This document shows positions 18,001 to 26,077 of a stretch of 64,000 bases of DNA, piece after piece. The stretch comes from Holdemanella porci (GTDB taxonomy: Bacteria > Bacillota_I > Bacilli_A > Erysipelotrichales > Erysipelotrichaceae). A program made the translations under genes and the position numbers. The DNA lies in assembly GCF_019052655.1 (NCBI RefSeq), contig NZ_JAHQVB010000004.1, positions 1 through 64,000 of the forward strand, read 5' to 3'. How positions within the stretch are numbered: position 1 is the stretch's first letter; every line of letters starts with the position of its first letter. Under the pieces are notes generated by a model. It saw only the letters and a list, made by a program, of their open reading frames with translations. It was not told the origin of the DNA and made no database searches.

Positions 18001-19402
18001 CCATGCCTATACAAAAGAAGTATTTGGAGATGATCACGTCTTTAGAGCAGGTACTGTAGGTACGGTTCAGGAGAAGACGGCGTATGGTTATGTTAAAGGA
18101 TATGAAGAAGAGATGGAGTGTGAGCCTTTTAATGAGGCAAAGCGTGTAGATTTGGCTAAGGGTTGTGAAGGTGTAAAAAGAACAACGGGTCAGCATCCGG
18201 GTGGTATTGTCGTTGTGCCATTGGATATGGATGTGCATGATTTTACGCCTGTTCAATATCCTGCAAACAATCCAAATGCGACTTGGAAAACAACGCACTT
18301 CGATTTCCATCAGATTCATGATAATATCTTAAAATTTGATATTTTAGGTCATGTCGATCCTACAGCTATGAAAATGTTGGAGAGAATAACAGGGGTGAAT
18401 GTTCGTCAGATTCCTATGAATGATCAGGAAACTATGGCTATATTCTCGACAACTGAATCACTAAAAATCGATACGACAAAATATAATGAAGTTACAGGAG
18501 CCGCGGGTATTCCTGAGTTTGGTACACCATTTGTTCGTGGTATTCTTGAACTTACAAAGCCGACAACGTTTGCGGAATTAGTCACAATTTCTGGTTTGTC
18601 TCATGGTACCGATGTTTGGTTGGGAAACGCCAAAGATCTAATTGATAATGGTACTTGTAAGTTGAATGAAGTTATTGGTTGTCGTGACGATATCATGGTT
18701 GATTTGATGGGGTATGGTGTTAAACCAAAATTATCATTTACGATCATGGAAAGTGTTCGTAAGGGTAAAGGTTTAAAAGATGAGTGGGTTACCGAAATGA
18801 AGGCGAACAATGTACCAGAATGGTTTATTGATTCTTGTACAAAAATTAAGTACATGTTCCCTAAAGCCCATGCGGTTGCCTATGTTATGATGGCTGTGCG
18901 TATTGCGTGGTTTAAGGTACATATGCCAGTACATTATTATTGTATGTATTTTAGTATACGTTGTGATGCTTATGATGTGCAGACCATGATTCAGGGTGAG
19001 GCTGCAATTCGCCAAAGAATGGCGGATATCAAACATATGAAAGAGGATAAAACACAAAAGCCAAGTGATAAAGAGTTAGCTATTTATGATACGTTAGAAC
19101 TTGCTTTAGAGATGGTTTTGCGTGGATTTAGATTCTCAAACATTAGCATTAATCGTAGTGCGGCTACTGAATTTATTGTGGATCCAGACGATCCAAAAGC
19201 GATTATTCCGCCTTTCACAAGTATTGATGGTTTGGGTTCAAACGTAGGTTTGTCTGTTGTAAAGGCAAGAGAAGAAAAACCATTCCTATCTAAGGAAGAT
19301 GTACTGAAGCGTACACAGCTTTCAAAAACATTAGTTGAAAAGTTAGCGGATATGAATGCTTTAGAGGGATTGGATGAAGAAAATCAAATGACACTGTTTT
19401 AG
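15089..19402 (+). CDS. polC: DNA polymerase III alpha subunit, PolC type
   Basis: The 1437-residue replicative polymerase of low-GC Gram-positives has an N-terminal domain, an OB fold (about 190-290), a PHP domain (WHVHSNFSEMDGVC) split by a DEDDh 3'-5' exonuclease (FVVFDLETTGLSNTRDEI), zinc-binding Cys pairs (CKNCQHYEF...CPVCG), the catalytic palm with PDIDLNFSG, and a C-terminal helix-hairpin-helix region. The start at 15089, one base after the rnc stop, is preferred to an in-frame codon at 15062 inside rnc. A strong terminator with its loop at the stop codon ends the operon. Confidence 0.97.
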   Translation: MEVFEKLLDPELYAYFKNATFYENPVFHTAHKMVDFYIEFENVIPLEIYEQIITKLQLSLHTHVKLHMHTKNSVIEMDELDRYVNYFVEKYSDVKDFRFLHPYLENDTICFSTRDESRLAALNLALPSLMEKLEDVGITQEIVCKKVEDDIEIETAKVQVSAPVVKQEPVKKQYPSSNSYKKESATTYKIADLRVGYSNVQIEGHIFDIDNRVMKSGKTLQMLYISDYDDAIVAKRFEGARCPIEEIQAVKKGMHVVLTGEVVYDSFSKCDSFMVRKLEISNEKKREDHAKVKRTEWHVHSNFSEMDGVCAIEEFIQTAYDWGMDSIGVCDHQVVQAFPMAQHKIEALVKQDPNREFKMLYGCEMLVADSKYHIVYNNDHRKLEDATFVVFDLETTGLSNTRDEIIEFGGVKIKNREEVGRLQRFINPKRTIPAHISNLTHITQNDVDRAKPIEDALDELLEFIGDSILVAHNATFDVGFMNAACRKTGRDELTNPVIDTLPLSYAMLPDDQKRFNLGSVCRHYRVSYDGEGAHRADYDADVLSQVMYNMMNQLGHEATLDTLVDMESGCEKYASKKPYERNRPYHMTVFAKNKDGLKELFELITLSHTQYLVSMGKENGQPRIIKEEISKKWDNGNLLIGSSCQNGEIFELAHTRSKKELLEAMGYYDYIELQPLECYKNLLDRGSITDVDDLKWYLQFIYDTAKEAGKMVIASSDAHYVNPNEKRLRDVYINAKAIGNARHPLYIYNKQARKATSNPNQHLLTTDEMLKAFEWMGEDVAYEVVVENTNKLKLLTEPIFPIKDKLYPPDIEGSDQKLRDICFETAHQWYGNDLPDIVEKRLTRELDSIIGHGYYVVYYISHLLVKKSNDDGYLVGSRGSVGSSFVATMSNITEVNPLTPHYVCKNCQHYEFLDGDEAKSGFDLPDKLCPVCGEIMRGDGQDIPFETFLGFEGDKVPDIDLNFSGEYQPNAHAYTKEVFGDDHVFRAGTVGTVQEKTAYGYVKGYEEEMECEPFNEAKRVDLAKGCEGVKRTTGQHPGGIVVVPLDMDVHDFTPVQYPANNPNATWKTTHFDFHQIHDNILKFDILGHVDPTAMKMLERITGVNVRQIPMNDQETMAIFSTTESLKIDTTKYNEVTGAAGIPEFGTPFVRGILELTKPTTFAELVTISGLSHGTDVWLGNAKDLIDNGTCKLNEVIGCRDDIMVDLMGYGVKPKLSFTIMESVRKGKGLKDEWVTEMKANNVPEWFIDSCTKIKYMFPKAHAVAYVMMAVRIAWFKVHMPVHYYCMYFSIRCDAYDVQTMIQGEAAIRQRMADIKHMKEDKTQKPSDKELAIYDTLELALEMVLRGFRFSNISINRSAATEFIVDPDDPKAIIPPFTSIDGLGSNVGLSVVKAREEKPFLSKEDVLKRTQLSKTLVEKLADMNALEGLDEENQMTLF

Positions 19403-19416
19403 GCAGTGTCTTTTTT
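19390..19416 (+). terminator. Terminator of the ftsW-polC operon
   Basis: GACACTG and CAGTGTC pair around the polC stop codon and are followed by TTTTTT. Confidence 0.9.
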
Positions 19417-19478
19417 AGAGCGTATGTAAATTTTTATAATTATGTAATGATATGGTAAAATATTTACATTATTGTAGA

Positions 19479-20410
19479 ATGAGTATAAAAAAGAAAGGAT
19501 ATAATATAACGCTTGGTATTTTTATTGGGTTGATTGCCGGTGTTATTATTGGAATTATTATGCCGGAATGGGCAAATATGGGCATTGAGTGTGGTTTCCA
19601 CTATTTATATATCGGCATTAAAAATGATGATTTCCCCACTTGTATTCACAAGTTTAGTTATGGGGATCATTGGAATTGGGGATATTGCCAAAACAGGTAA
19701 GGTAGGTTTATATACCTTATTATGGTATACGGGTACAACGGCTTTAGTTTCAGGTTTAGGATTGGTTTTGCCTCGTATGTTGCATTTGGGTAAGAATGTG
19801 CATATTGTTACGACAAAAACACAAGTGGAGGCTGCGACATTTAATGGATTGTTGGATACTTTACAGAATATTATTCCGCCAAATCCAGTGGAAGCTTTCG
19901 AATCAGGAAATATACATTAAGTATTAGCTTTTGCGGTAATTATTGGACTTGCATGTTTGGCTGTTCAGGAAAAGGCGGATCCATTTATTAATTTGCGTGA
20001 TTCCATTTATCAAATTTCTACTTTTATTATTAGTAAGATCATGTATGTGACTCCATTTGGAGTATTCGCATGTATCGCTACAGTTATGTATTCAAATGGT
20101 GTGGATACAATGCTTCAATTAGGACAAGTATTATTGGCATTGTATATTACGTTCTATTTATGTGCGTTTATTATTTATGGTGGTATGGTCAAATTTTTAA
20201 GGATATCGCACCTGCAGGATTGAATGCGTTTGGTACTTGTTCAAGTAGTGCTACGATTCCCATTTCATTAAAGTGTGCAACTGAAAAAATTGGCATTCCA
20301 GAAGAAATTACTTCGTTGACTCTTCCTTTAGGGATAACTATCGATATGGATGCAGTTTCGATTTTGATGTCATTGATGATCACATTCTTTGCGACTGCAC
20401 TTGATTTTAA
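19479..20410 (+). pseudogene. Broken Na+/H+-dicarboxylate (glutamate) symporter
   Basis: Four segments in different frames add up to most of a DAACS-family symporter: an N-terminal helix (ITLGIFIGLIAGVIIG), KMMISPLVFTSLVMGIIGIGD, then after a TAA (19918-19920) VLAFAVIIGLACL and SKIMYVTPFGVFACIA, and after a frameshift near 20200 FGTCSSSATIPISLKCA and LPLGITIDMD. The last two correspond to the substrate and sodium sites. There are frameshifts near 19620 and 20200, one nonsense codon, and the C-terminus is missing. The gene cannot make an active transporter. Confidence 0.9.
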
Positions 20411-20420
20411 AGCCTGTCAT

Positions 20421-20734
20421 CTTGATTTTTCACACTTTGTCGCAATGCAGGACACATTGATTCTAGATATGAAAAAATGTGGACACACAATGAAATCATG
20501 CTTTGGATTCTAGTATAAAGAATCTCTCATCCAGTTAGGTCTAAGGCGTAAGCCCTGCTGGATGCAGTATGAGTTTACAGAGTACGGTCCACATGGATTG
20601 GAAATGCTCAAAAAACAAGAGCTATGCAAAGACTATATGCAAGGCCTAGAACCATGCTGAAAGCTTTGCGATGCTCCATTTCTCGCAATGAGAGAAAGAG
20701 AATCTCGTCATTTTAATGATGAGAGTACGTCAAA
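20421..20734 (+). other. Unassigned region with a nested hairpin
   Basis: No gene is recognisable here. CATCCAG (20528-20534) pairs with CTGGATG (20558-20564), enclosing a second hairpin GGC-GTAA-GCC (20545-20554) with a GNRA-type tetraloop. A further inverted repeat, TCTCGTCATT/ATGATGAGA, lies at about 20702-20724. One frame through the segment encodes ESLIQLGLRRKPCW and onward without a start codon. It may be decayed coding sequence or a structured RNA. Confidence 0.4.
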
Positions 20735-20869
20735 ATGTTGAAGTTTTTGGCTCATTTTAAAAAGACAACAAATGATCAACTTGATCAGGAAGAACCTAAA
20801 AAAGAAGATACTGTTGTCTTATTAGAAGAGATTTGTGATTTGTTGAAGACTAGTAAAGAAGATAAATAA
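20735..20869 (+). pseudogene. Probable 3' remnant of mscL (mechanosensitive channel)
   Basis: The 44-residue frame ends in TVVLLEEICDLLKTSKEDK, preceded by an acidic/lysine linker (DQEEPKKED) and a hydrophobic MLKFLAHFKK. This resembles the cytoplasmic C-terminal helix of MscL (LLTEIRDLLK). A stop codon lies 5 codons upstream, so the two membrane helices are gone. It overlaps the tail of the convergent exchanger gene by 20 bases. It could instead be an independent small gene. Confidence 0.5.
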
Positions 20870-21749
20870 AGTAAATCAAATATGTAACTAACAAGAGTAT
20901 GCCGGCTTTTTTGTCGAGTACTCTTGTTTTTTTAGTGCAAATATAAAGGACAAGACCAATCAATATTGCGACAAAGGAATCGATGATAAAGTTAGGTTCA
21001 AAAGGTACGGGAGTAATAAGTGCACTAGCCCCTACGACAAATAGGATATTAAAGATATTAGATCCGATGATGTTTCCAATCGCGATGTCGGCATTGCCTT
21101 TTTTTGCAGCAGTTACAGAAGTGACAAGTTCTGGTAAGGATGTTCCTAAGGCAACAATGGTTAGTCCGATAAATCTTTGGCTGACACCTAATGAGATGGC
21201 AATGTTTGTGGCTGCATCTACCGCAAAGTTACTTCCAATCATTAAACATACAAGTCCGAGTGGAATAAATAATGGGTTTGTTTTTTTGATTTCAGTTTCT
21301 TCCATTTGATTCTTAGACATTCTAAAGATGTAGTATAAGTAACCAAGAAAGAATACCCACATAATAATTCCATCTAAACGAGAAATTGTTGTGTTGATGC
21401 CTAATAATATCAATACAAGTGTTACAAGCATCATAAATGGCATTTCATATTTGATTGTACTATTTTGAATATGTAATGGACGAATGAGTGCTGTAATGCC
21501 AAGAATGATTCCTACATTTAAAATATTACTTCCAACAACATTTCCAATTGTGATGGCTGCATTGGATTTTAATGCAGCTGTAATGGAAACAAAGGCTTCT
21601 GGAAGACTGGTTCCCATCGCAACGATAGTAAGTCCAATGACAAGTTGGGGTATGCCAAAGCGTGATGCGATACTGCTTGATCCATCAACGAACCAATCGG
21701 CTCCTTTTAGTAGTAGAATAAATCCTAATACTAATAAAATTATATTCAT
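20850..21749 (-). CDS. CaCA-family cation/Ca2+ exchanger, probably Mn2+-responsive
   Basis: The 299-residue membrane protein has about ten helices in two inverted halves, each with the alpha-repeat signature (GLTIVAMGTSLPEAFVS and GLTIVALGTSLPELVTS, each followed by GN(V/I)(V/I)GSNI). This is the YrbG-like branch of the Ca2+:cation antiporter superfamily. I chose the start at 21749 (MNIILLVLG), which has CCAGGAGG upstream. A yybP-ykoY riboswitch precedes it, so it may export Mn2+ when that metal is in excess (inference). A paralogue lies at 22274. Confidence 0.92.
   Translation of the reverse strand: MNIILLVLGFILLLKGADWFVDGSSSIASRFGIPQLVIGLTIVAMGTSLPEAFVSITAALKSNAAITIGNVVGSNILNVGIILGITALIRPLHIQNSTIKYEMPFMMLVTLVLILLGINTTISRLDGIIMWVFFLGYLYYIFRMSKNQMEETEIKKTNPLFIPLGLVCLMIGSNFAVDAATNIAISLGVSQRFIGLTIVALGTSLPELVTSVTAAKKGNADIAIGNIIGSNIFNILFVVGASALITPVPFEPNFIIDSFVAILIGLVLYICTKKTRVLDKKAGILLLVTYLIYFIYLLY
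20890..20933 (+). terminator. Terminator lying inside the convergent exchanger gene
   Basis: AACAAGAGTA and TACTCTTGTT pair around an interrupted loop, with a T7 run after. It fits the end of the mscL-like remnant on the plus strand although it lies in the last codons of the minus-strand gene. Confidence 0.65.
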
Positions 21750-21775
21750 ATGTTTTCCTCCTGGACCAGATAAAA

Positions 21776-21892
21776 ATAAAAAGACTCTGGTCTTATATAC
21801 CAAAGTCTTGCCATTTCATCACAGTCCGGATTTAACATCGTATTGACGAAGCTGTAAACACATATATGTGCAGGCTACTCCCTTTATGGGTT
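21776..21892 (-). promoter_or_regulatory. yybP-ykoY (Mn2+) riboswitch with terminator
   Basis: On the minus strand the leader has the hallmarks of this class in order: AAAGGGAGTAGCC, a hairpin CACATATATGTG, GTCAATACGA, a CCGG element, and TGGCAAGACTTTGG. The last part, AAGACTTTGGT, can also pair with ACCAGAGTCTT followed by TTTTTATTTTT, making a terminator that competes with the aptamer. The class senses Mn2+ and turns on efflux genes. Here it controls the exchanger at 20850-21749. Confidence 0.88.
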
Positions 21893-21899
21893 TATTATA

Positions 21900-22240
21900 C
21901 ATATTTTGGTCAATAAATTCTATATTTAATTGTAAAAATATCTTAACAAATGCCAGTTTTCTAGAAAAGCCACTATTGATTGCGTATTAGATGAATAAAT
22001 CAAAAGATAAAACGATGCCTATTTTGTCGACTTCTTTATTGGGGAATGGAAAAAGGATTTAATGTTTCAAGTATCACATCGATCTTCTCAGTAAGTGAAG
22101 AGTCGATTAAAAAGCTATTGATGAAAGCTTAGGCCAAGCTGCAAAGAGATGGTCGCAAAGATGGATTAATTCTTTTGTTCAATGTTTGTGACGATTGATA
22201 GGACAAGATGAAAAATTTCTTCTTTTCTTTTCAGTCTGTG
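21900..22240. other. Gap between the exchanger genes with decayed coding sequence
   Basis: No intact gene is seen. A 28-residue frame at 22046-22132 reads GMEKGFNVSSITSIFSVSEESIKKLL (first part only up to position 22132), similar to the tail of Rpn/PD-(D/E)XK transposase-like proteins (weak resemblance). The other frames are closed. This is likely a gene remnant. Confidence 0.35.
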
Positions 22241-22273
22241 ATATAATAAGGTGACTTTGAAAGGATTGAGAAA

Positions 22274-23191
22274 ATGGTATTTCTTTTATTAGTTTTAGGT
22301 ATGGTCCTTTTAATGAAGGGTGCAGACTTGTTTGTGGATGGCAGTGCAAGTGTGGCTCGTAAGTTAAAAGTACCTTCAGTTATTATTGGTTTGACAATTG
22401 TTGCGCTCGGAACAAGCTTACCAGAAGCGAGTGTGAGTATTACGGCTGGCTTAATGGGCAGTAATGAAATTGCGATTTCAAATATTGTGGGTTCTAATAT
22501 TTTCAATACTTTGGTTGTGGTTGGAACAAGTGCAGTCATTGCTCCATTTTTAATGGACAGGGATATTTTGAATCGTGATTTAAAAATCAATATTTTAGTT
22601 AGTATTTTACTTTCGATTTTTGTGTTAAATGGAATGTTGAATCGCTTTGAAGGCATGATCTTCTTGGTTGGTTTGGTATTGTTTATTTTAAATTTGATTC
22701 GTAGTGCTAAAAAGAATCGCGTTGAGGATGAGGAAGTTGAAACTTTATCGGGAATCAAATGCTTGATTTATATCGTGATCGGTGTTGCGTGTATTATTTG
22801 GGGTGGAGACATCACTGTAGATAGTGCAAAACAGATTGCAGCTATGCTTGGTATGAGTGATACGTTGATTGGTTTAACTGTCGTATCTATTGGAACTTCA
22901 TTGCCTGAGTTAGTAACAAGTGTTGTTGCGGCAAGAAAAGGTGAGAGTGGTTTATCTTTGGGAAATGCGATTGGAAGTAACATTATGAATATTTTGTTTA
23001 TTTTGGGTACTTCAAGTACAATTCATCCAATTGCAGCTACTTCACAGAATATTATTGATACTTTTGTCTTGATTGGTGTATCTCTTTTGATTTATGGCAT
23101 TGCCAAAAAAGGAGATACAATGACAAGAAAAAAGGGGATCTTTATGATCCTCGTATATGTCATTTATATGATTTATATTATTGTACGCTAG
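22274..23191 (+). CDS. CaCA-family cation/Ca2+ exchanger, second paralogue
   Basis: The 305-residue protein has the same two-repeat architecture as its neighbour: GLTIVALGTSLPEASVS then IVGSNIFNTL in the first half, GLTVVSIGTSLPELVTS then AIGSNIMNIL in the second. Acidic residues in both alpha repeats are kept. Unlike the divergent paralogue it has no recognisable riboswitch upstream; AAAGGATTGAG serves as RBS. The two probably differ in ion or in control. Confidence 0.92.
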   Translation: MVFLLLVLGMVLLMKGADLFVDGSASVARKLKVPSVIIGLTIVALGTSLPEASVSITAGLMGSNEIAISNIVGSNIFNTLVVVGTSAVIAPFLMDRDILNRDLKINILVSILLSIFVLNGMLNRFEGMIFLVGLVLFILNLIRSAKKNRVEDEEVETLSGIKCLIYIVIGVACIIWGGDITVDSAKQIAAMLGMSDTLIGLTVVSIGTSLPELVTSVVAARKGESGLSLGNAIGSNIMNILFILGTSSTIHPIAATSQNIIDTFVLIGVSLLIYGIAKKGDTMTRKKGIFMILVYVIYMIYIIVR

Positions 23192-23198
23192 GCTTTTC

Positions 23199-23807
23199 CT
23201 AGCTTTTTTTCTTTCCTTGGGAAAGGATAGCACGAATGGAATCGAAAAGAATGGGTTTATATTCTTCGATAGGAAGTGGTTGACTATGAAGAATACTGTT
23301 GTAGCAAGTACTTCCTGTAAGTTCAACTATAAGATAGAGTATGACTTCTGAATTTTCGAATTCGTATCCATTTACGGTTGCGATTTCATTAAACTCTTTT
23401 ATAAGGCTGAAACTATCATTATCGATAGCCGTATTTAATTGGGCATGGAACACGCCCCAAGATAGGTTTCTTTCAACAAATTTTAAAATCAATGGATTGT
23501 TTTCTAGTCGAATCAATACTTGATTAATCAAGAAGATAACAGAGTCTTCAAAATTACGAATATCATTTTTCTCTAATTGTTTGTGGGCCTCTTCAAATAG
23601 GCGATGTGCTTCTTTTTGAATTAGAATATCGCGTATTTGATATTTATCTTTGAAATAAAGATAGAAAGTCCCTTTTGCGACTCCCGCGTTTTTTACAATA
23701 TCATTAACAGAGACATTTGTGATGTCTTCTTTTGTGAATAGATTAAAGGCAGCCTGTAAGAGGTTGTTTTCTTTTATTTTCTTGTTTTCGATTATCTTAC
23801 TTTTCAT
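23199..23807 (-). CDS. TetR/AcrR-family repressor
   Basis: The 202-residue regulator has an N-terminal helix-turn-helix (VSVNDIVKNAGVAKGTFYLYFKDKYQI, about residues 30-55) and an all-helical ligand-binding domain. I chose the start at 23807 (MKSKIIENK) because the RBS AAGGATGGTGA lies just upstream; in-frame ATGs further up would add up to 22 residues. It is divergent from the MMPL exporter, whose promoter carries a dyad fitting a TetR site, so it probably represses that operon. Confidence 0.9.
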   Translation of the reverse strand: MKSKIIENKKIKENNLLQAAFNLFTKEDITNVSVNDIVKNAGVAKGTFYLYFKDKYQIRDILIQKEAHRLFEEAHKQLEKNDIRNFEDSVIFLINQVLIRLENNPLILKFVERNLSWGVFHAQLNTAIDNDSFSLIKEFNEIATVNGYEFENSEVILYLIVELTGSTCYNSILHSQPLPIEEYKPILFDSIRAILSQGKKKS

Positions 23808-23921
23808 GCGTATCACCATCCTTATTATAAACAATAATTTAGAAAACACAAATAAAAATGACCTATTGAACATATTAAAACAATTGTATATTTGGAATTT
23901 GAAAAAAATAAAATAAAAATA

Positions 23922-23950
23922 TTGACTACCGGTCAGTTTGGTACTATACT
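23922..23950 (+). promoter_or_regulatory. Promoter with TetR-type operator for the MMPL operon
   Basis: TTGACT (23922-23927) and TATACT (23945-23950) are separated by exactly 17 bp. A dyad TGAC-n5-GTCA (23923-23935) overlaps the -35 box and spacer. A repressor bound here would block RNA polymerase. Confidence 0.75.
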
Positions 23951-23993
23951 CTTCACGTAGTACAGGAAAGGATAGAAAAAAAGGTGATTCGAT

Positions 23994-26075
23994 ATGGATA
24001 AGATGTCAAAATGGATAGTTAAATATCGTAATATGATTTTGGCTGTGGCCATTGTTCTTTTGATTCCAAGTGCAATTGGTTATTTCAATACAAATATTAA
24101 TTACGATTTATTATCTTATTTACCTTCGACTTCAGAATCTATGAAAACACAAAAGATTCTTGGAGATGATTTTAACTTATCGAGTGTAGACTTCTTGGTT
24201 GTCAACAACAAGACGGATCAAGAGGCCGCAAAAATTAAGGAAGAGATCAATAAAATAGATGGAGTTGAAAAATGTATTTGGAGAGATGATGTATTGGATA
24301 TCTCTGTTCCAAAACAGGCAATTCCAGAAAGCATTCAGAATATGTTATATTCTGGTGACAGCACAATGATGATTGTTACATTTAAAGAGCCAACATCGTC
24401 AATGCGTACAATGAATGCGATTAGTAAAATAAAAAAATATACAAAAGATGATTGTTATTTAGGTGGTATGTCAGCCATCAGTGAAGATACTAAAGATCAA
24501 ACAGAACATGATACGCCAATCTATGCAGGTATTGCGGTTGTATTATGTATGATCGTATTGTTCTTAGGATTAGAGAGTACGATTGCTCCAGTTGTATTTA
24601 TGCTAGGAATGATTTTCCCAATTGTTTATAACTTTGGTACAAACGTATTCTTAGGTGAAATTAGTTATATCACAAAGGCTTTGGCCGTTGTATTACAGTT
24701 AGCTGTAACATTGGATTATTCCATCTTCTTATTACATAGATATCAAGAAGAAAAACAAAAACTTCCAAATGAAGAGGCTATGGCTAAGGCCATCAAAGCT
24801 ACGTTTACTTCAATTACTTCAAGTTCAATCACAACAATTGCTGGTTTCGTTGCCTTGTGTGTAATGCAGTTAACACTAGGTAGAGATATTGGTATCGTTA
24901 TGGCCAAAGGTGTTGTTCTTGGTGTATTATCAACTATCTTCATTTTGCCAAGTTTGTTGATGTTCTTTGATAAGACGATTGAAAAGTACAAACATAAAAC
25001 AATTTTGAATGAGTTACATAGAGTTCCTCGTTTTGTGATTCATCACTATAAAAAGATTCTTGTTGCCTTTGTGTTGATCTTCATTCCGTTTGGATATGGT
25101 CAGGCACATACAAATATCTATTATGATTTGATTTCTGGTATGCCAGGCGATTTTGCGAGTATCATTGGTACAAATCAGTTAAAAGATAAATTTGATATGA
25201 CAACGACACATTTCGTTTTAGTGGATGATAAATTAACAACGAATGAAATTCAGAATATGTGTTCTGAAATCAAAGATTTAAAAGGAATTCATAATGTATT
25301 AGCGTATGAAGAATTTGTGGGTCCAGGACTTGCATCCAACTTTACTCCAAGTGTAGTAAAGGATATTTTCCAAAATGGCGGAAAGAAATTAATTGTTGTG
25401 AACAGTGATTATAAAGCTGCAACCGATAAATTAAATAAACAGTTAGATAAAATGGATACCATCATTCATAAATATGATAAGAAGGGTATGATTGGTGGAG
25501 AAGGAAGTATGACACGTGATTTGATCACAACAACAAATACAGACTTTGCGATGGTTAACGTATTATCTGTAATCATGATCTTTATCATTGTTGCCTTAAC
25601 ATTTAAATCATTTGCACTTCCAGTCATTTTAGTACTAACAATTGAATTTGCGATCACAATCAATATGGGTATTCCATTCTTTACAGGAACTACACTTCCA
25701 TTTATCGCAAGTATGGTTATTGGAACTATTCAATTGGGTGCCACAGTAGACTATGCCATCTTAATGACAACGCGTTTTAAAGAAGAATTATCGCATGGTA
25801 AGAAGGTTAAGGAAGCGGCTTTGATTGCGATGGAAAAATCGAGTGTTTCCATTATGACAAGTGGATTCTCATTCTTTGCCGCATGTATCGGTGTAAGCTT
25901 TGTAGCTAAGATGGATTTAATTAAATCATTAGTCATTTTATTAGCACGTGGTGCATTAATTTCAGTCGTAAGTATTTTATTAGTATTACCTTCATTGTTG
26001 ATTTTCTGCCACAAGTTCATTGAAAAGACGACAAAGAATTGGCTAGAATCAAACATGGAAGCGAAAGGAGAATAA
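23994..26075 (+). CDS. MMPL/RND-family exporter
   Basis: The 693-residue protein has 12 predicted membrane helices in two halves, each with a large external loop after the first helix (about 30-170 and 375-520). Short segments such as LAVTLDYSIFLLHRYQEE and QLGATVDYAILMTTRFKEE are the paired helix-4 motifs of MMPL proteins, with Asp in the proton-relay region. Such proteins export lipids, siderophores or drugs. It is followed after 2 bases by a secreted heptad-repeat protein and is probably controlled by the divergent TetR. The substrate is not visible. Confidence 0.92.
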   Translation: MDKMSKWIVKYRNMILAVAIVLLIPSAIGYFNTNINYDLLSYLPSTSESMKTQKILGDDFNLSSVDFLVVNNKTDQEAAKIKEEINKIDGVEKCIWRDDVLDISVPKQAIPESIQNMLYSGDSTMMIVTFKEPTSSMRTMNAISKIKKYTKDDCYLGGMSAISEDTKDQTEHDTPIYAGIAVVLCMIVLFLGLESTIAPVVFMLGMIFPIVYNFGTNVFLGEISYITKALAVVLQLAVTLDYSIFLLHRYQEEKQKLPNEEAMAKAIKATFTSITSSSITTIAGFVALCVMQLTLGRDIGIVMAKGVVLGVLSTIFILPSLLMFFDKTIEKYKHKTILNELHRVPRFVIHHYKKILVAFVLIFIPFGYGQAHTNIYYDLISGMPGDFASIIGTNQLKDKFDMTTTHFVLVDDKLTTNEIQNMCSEIKDLKGIHNVLAYEEFVGPGLASNFTPSVVKDIFQNGGKKLIVVNSDYKAATDKLNKQLDKMDTIIHKYDKKGMIGGEGSMTRDLITTTNTDFAMVNVLSVIMIFIIVALTFKSFALPVILVLTIEFAITINMGIPFFTGTTLPFIASMVIGTIQLGATVDYAILMTTRFKEELSHGKKVKEAALIAMEKSSVSIMTSGFSFFAACIGVSFVAKMDLIKSLVILLARGALISVVSILLVLPSLLIFCHKFIEKTTKNWLESNMEAKGE

Positions 26076-26077
26076 AT

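Noticed and set aside
17933-18319. 128-residue minus-strand frame within polC
   Set aside because: It is antisense to conserved PolC palm motifs and has no RBS or known domain.
20070-20513. 147-residue frame in the symporter remnant as a separate gene
   Set aside because: Its middle part is the out-of-frame continuation of the broken symporter, and its ends are noise.
22231-22758. 175-residue minus-strand frame opposite the second exchanger gene
   Set aside because: It is the antisense of a strongly conserved CaCA gene, has low-complexity Lys/Ile/Thr composition and no RBS.
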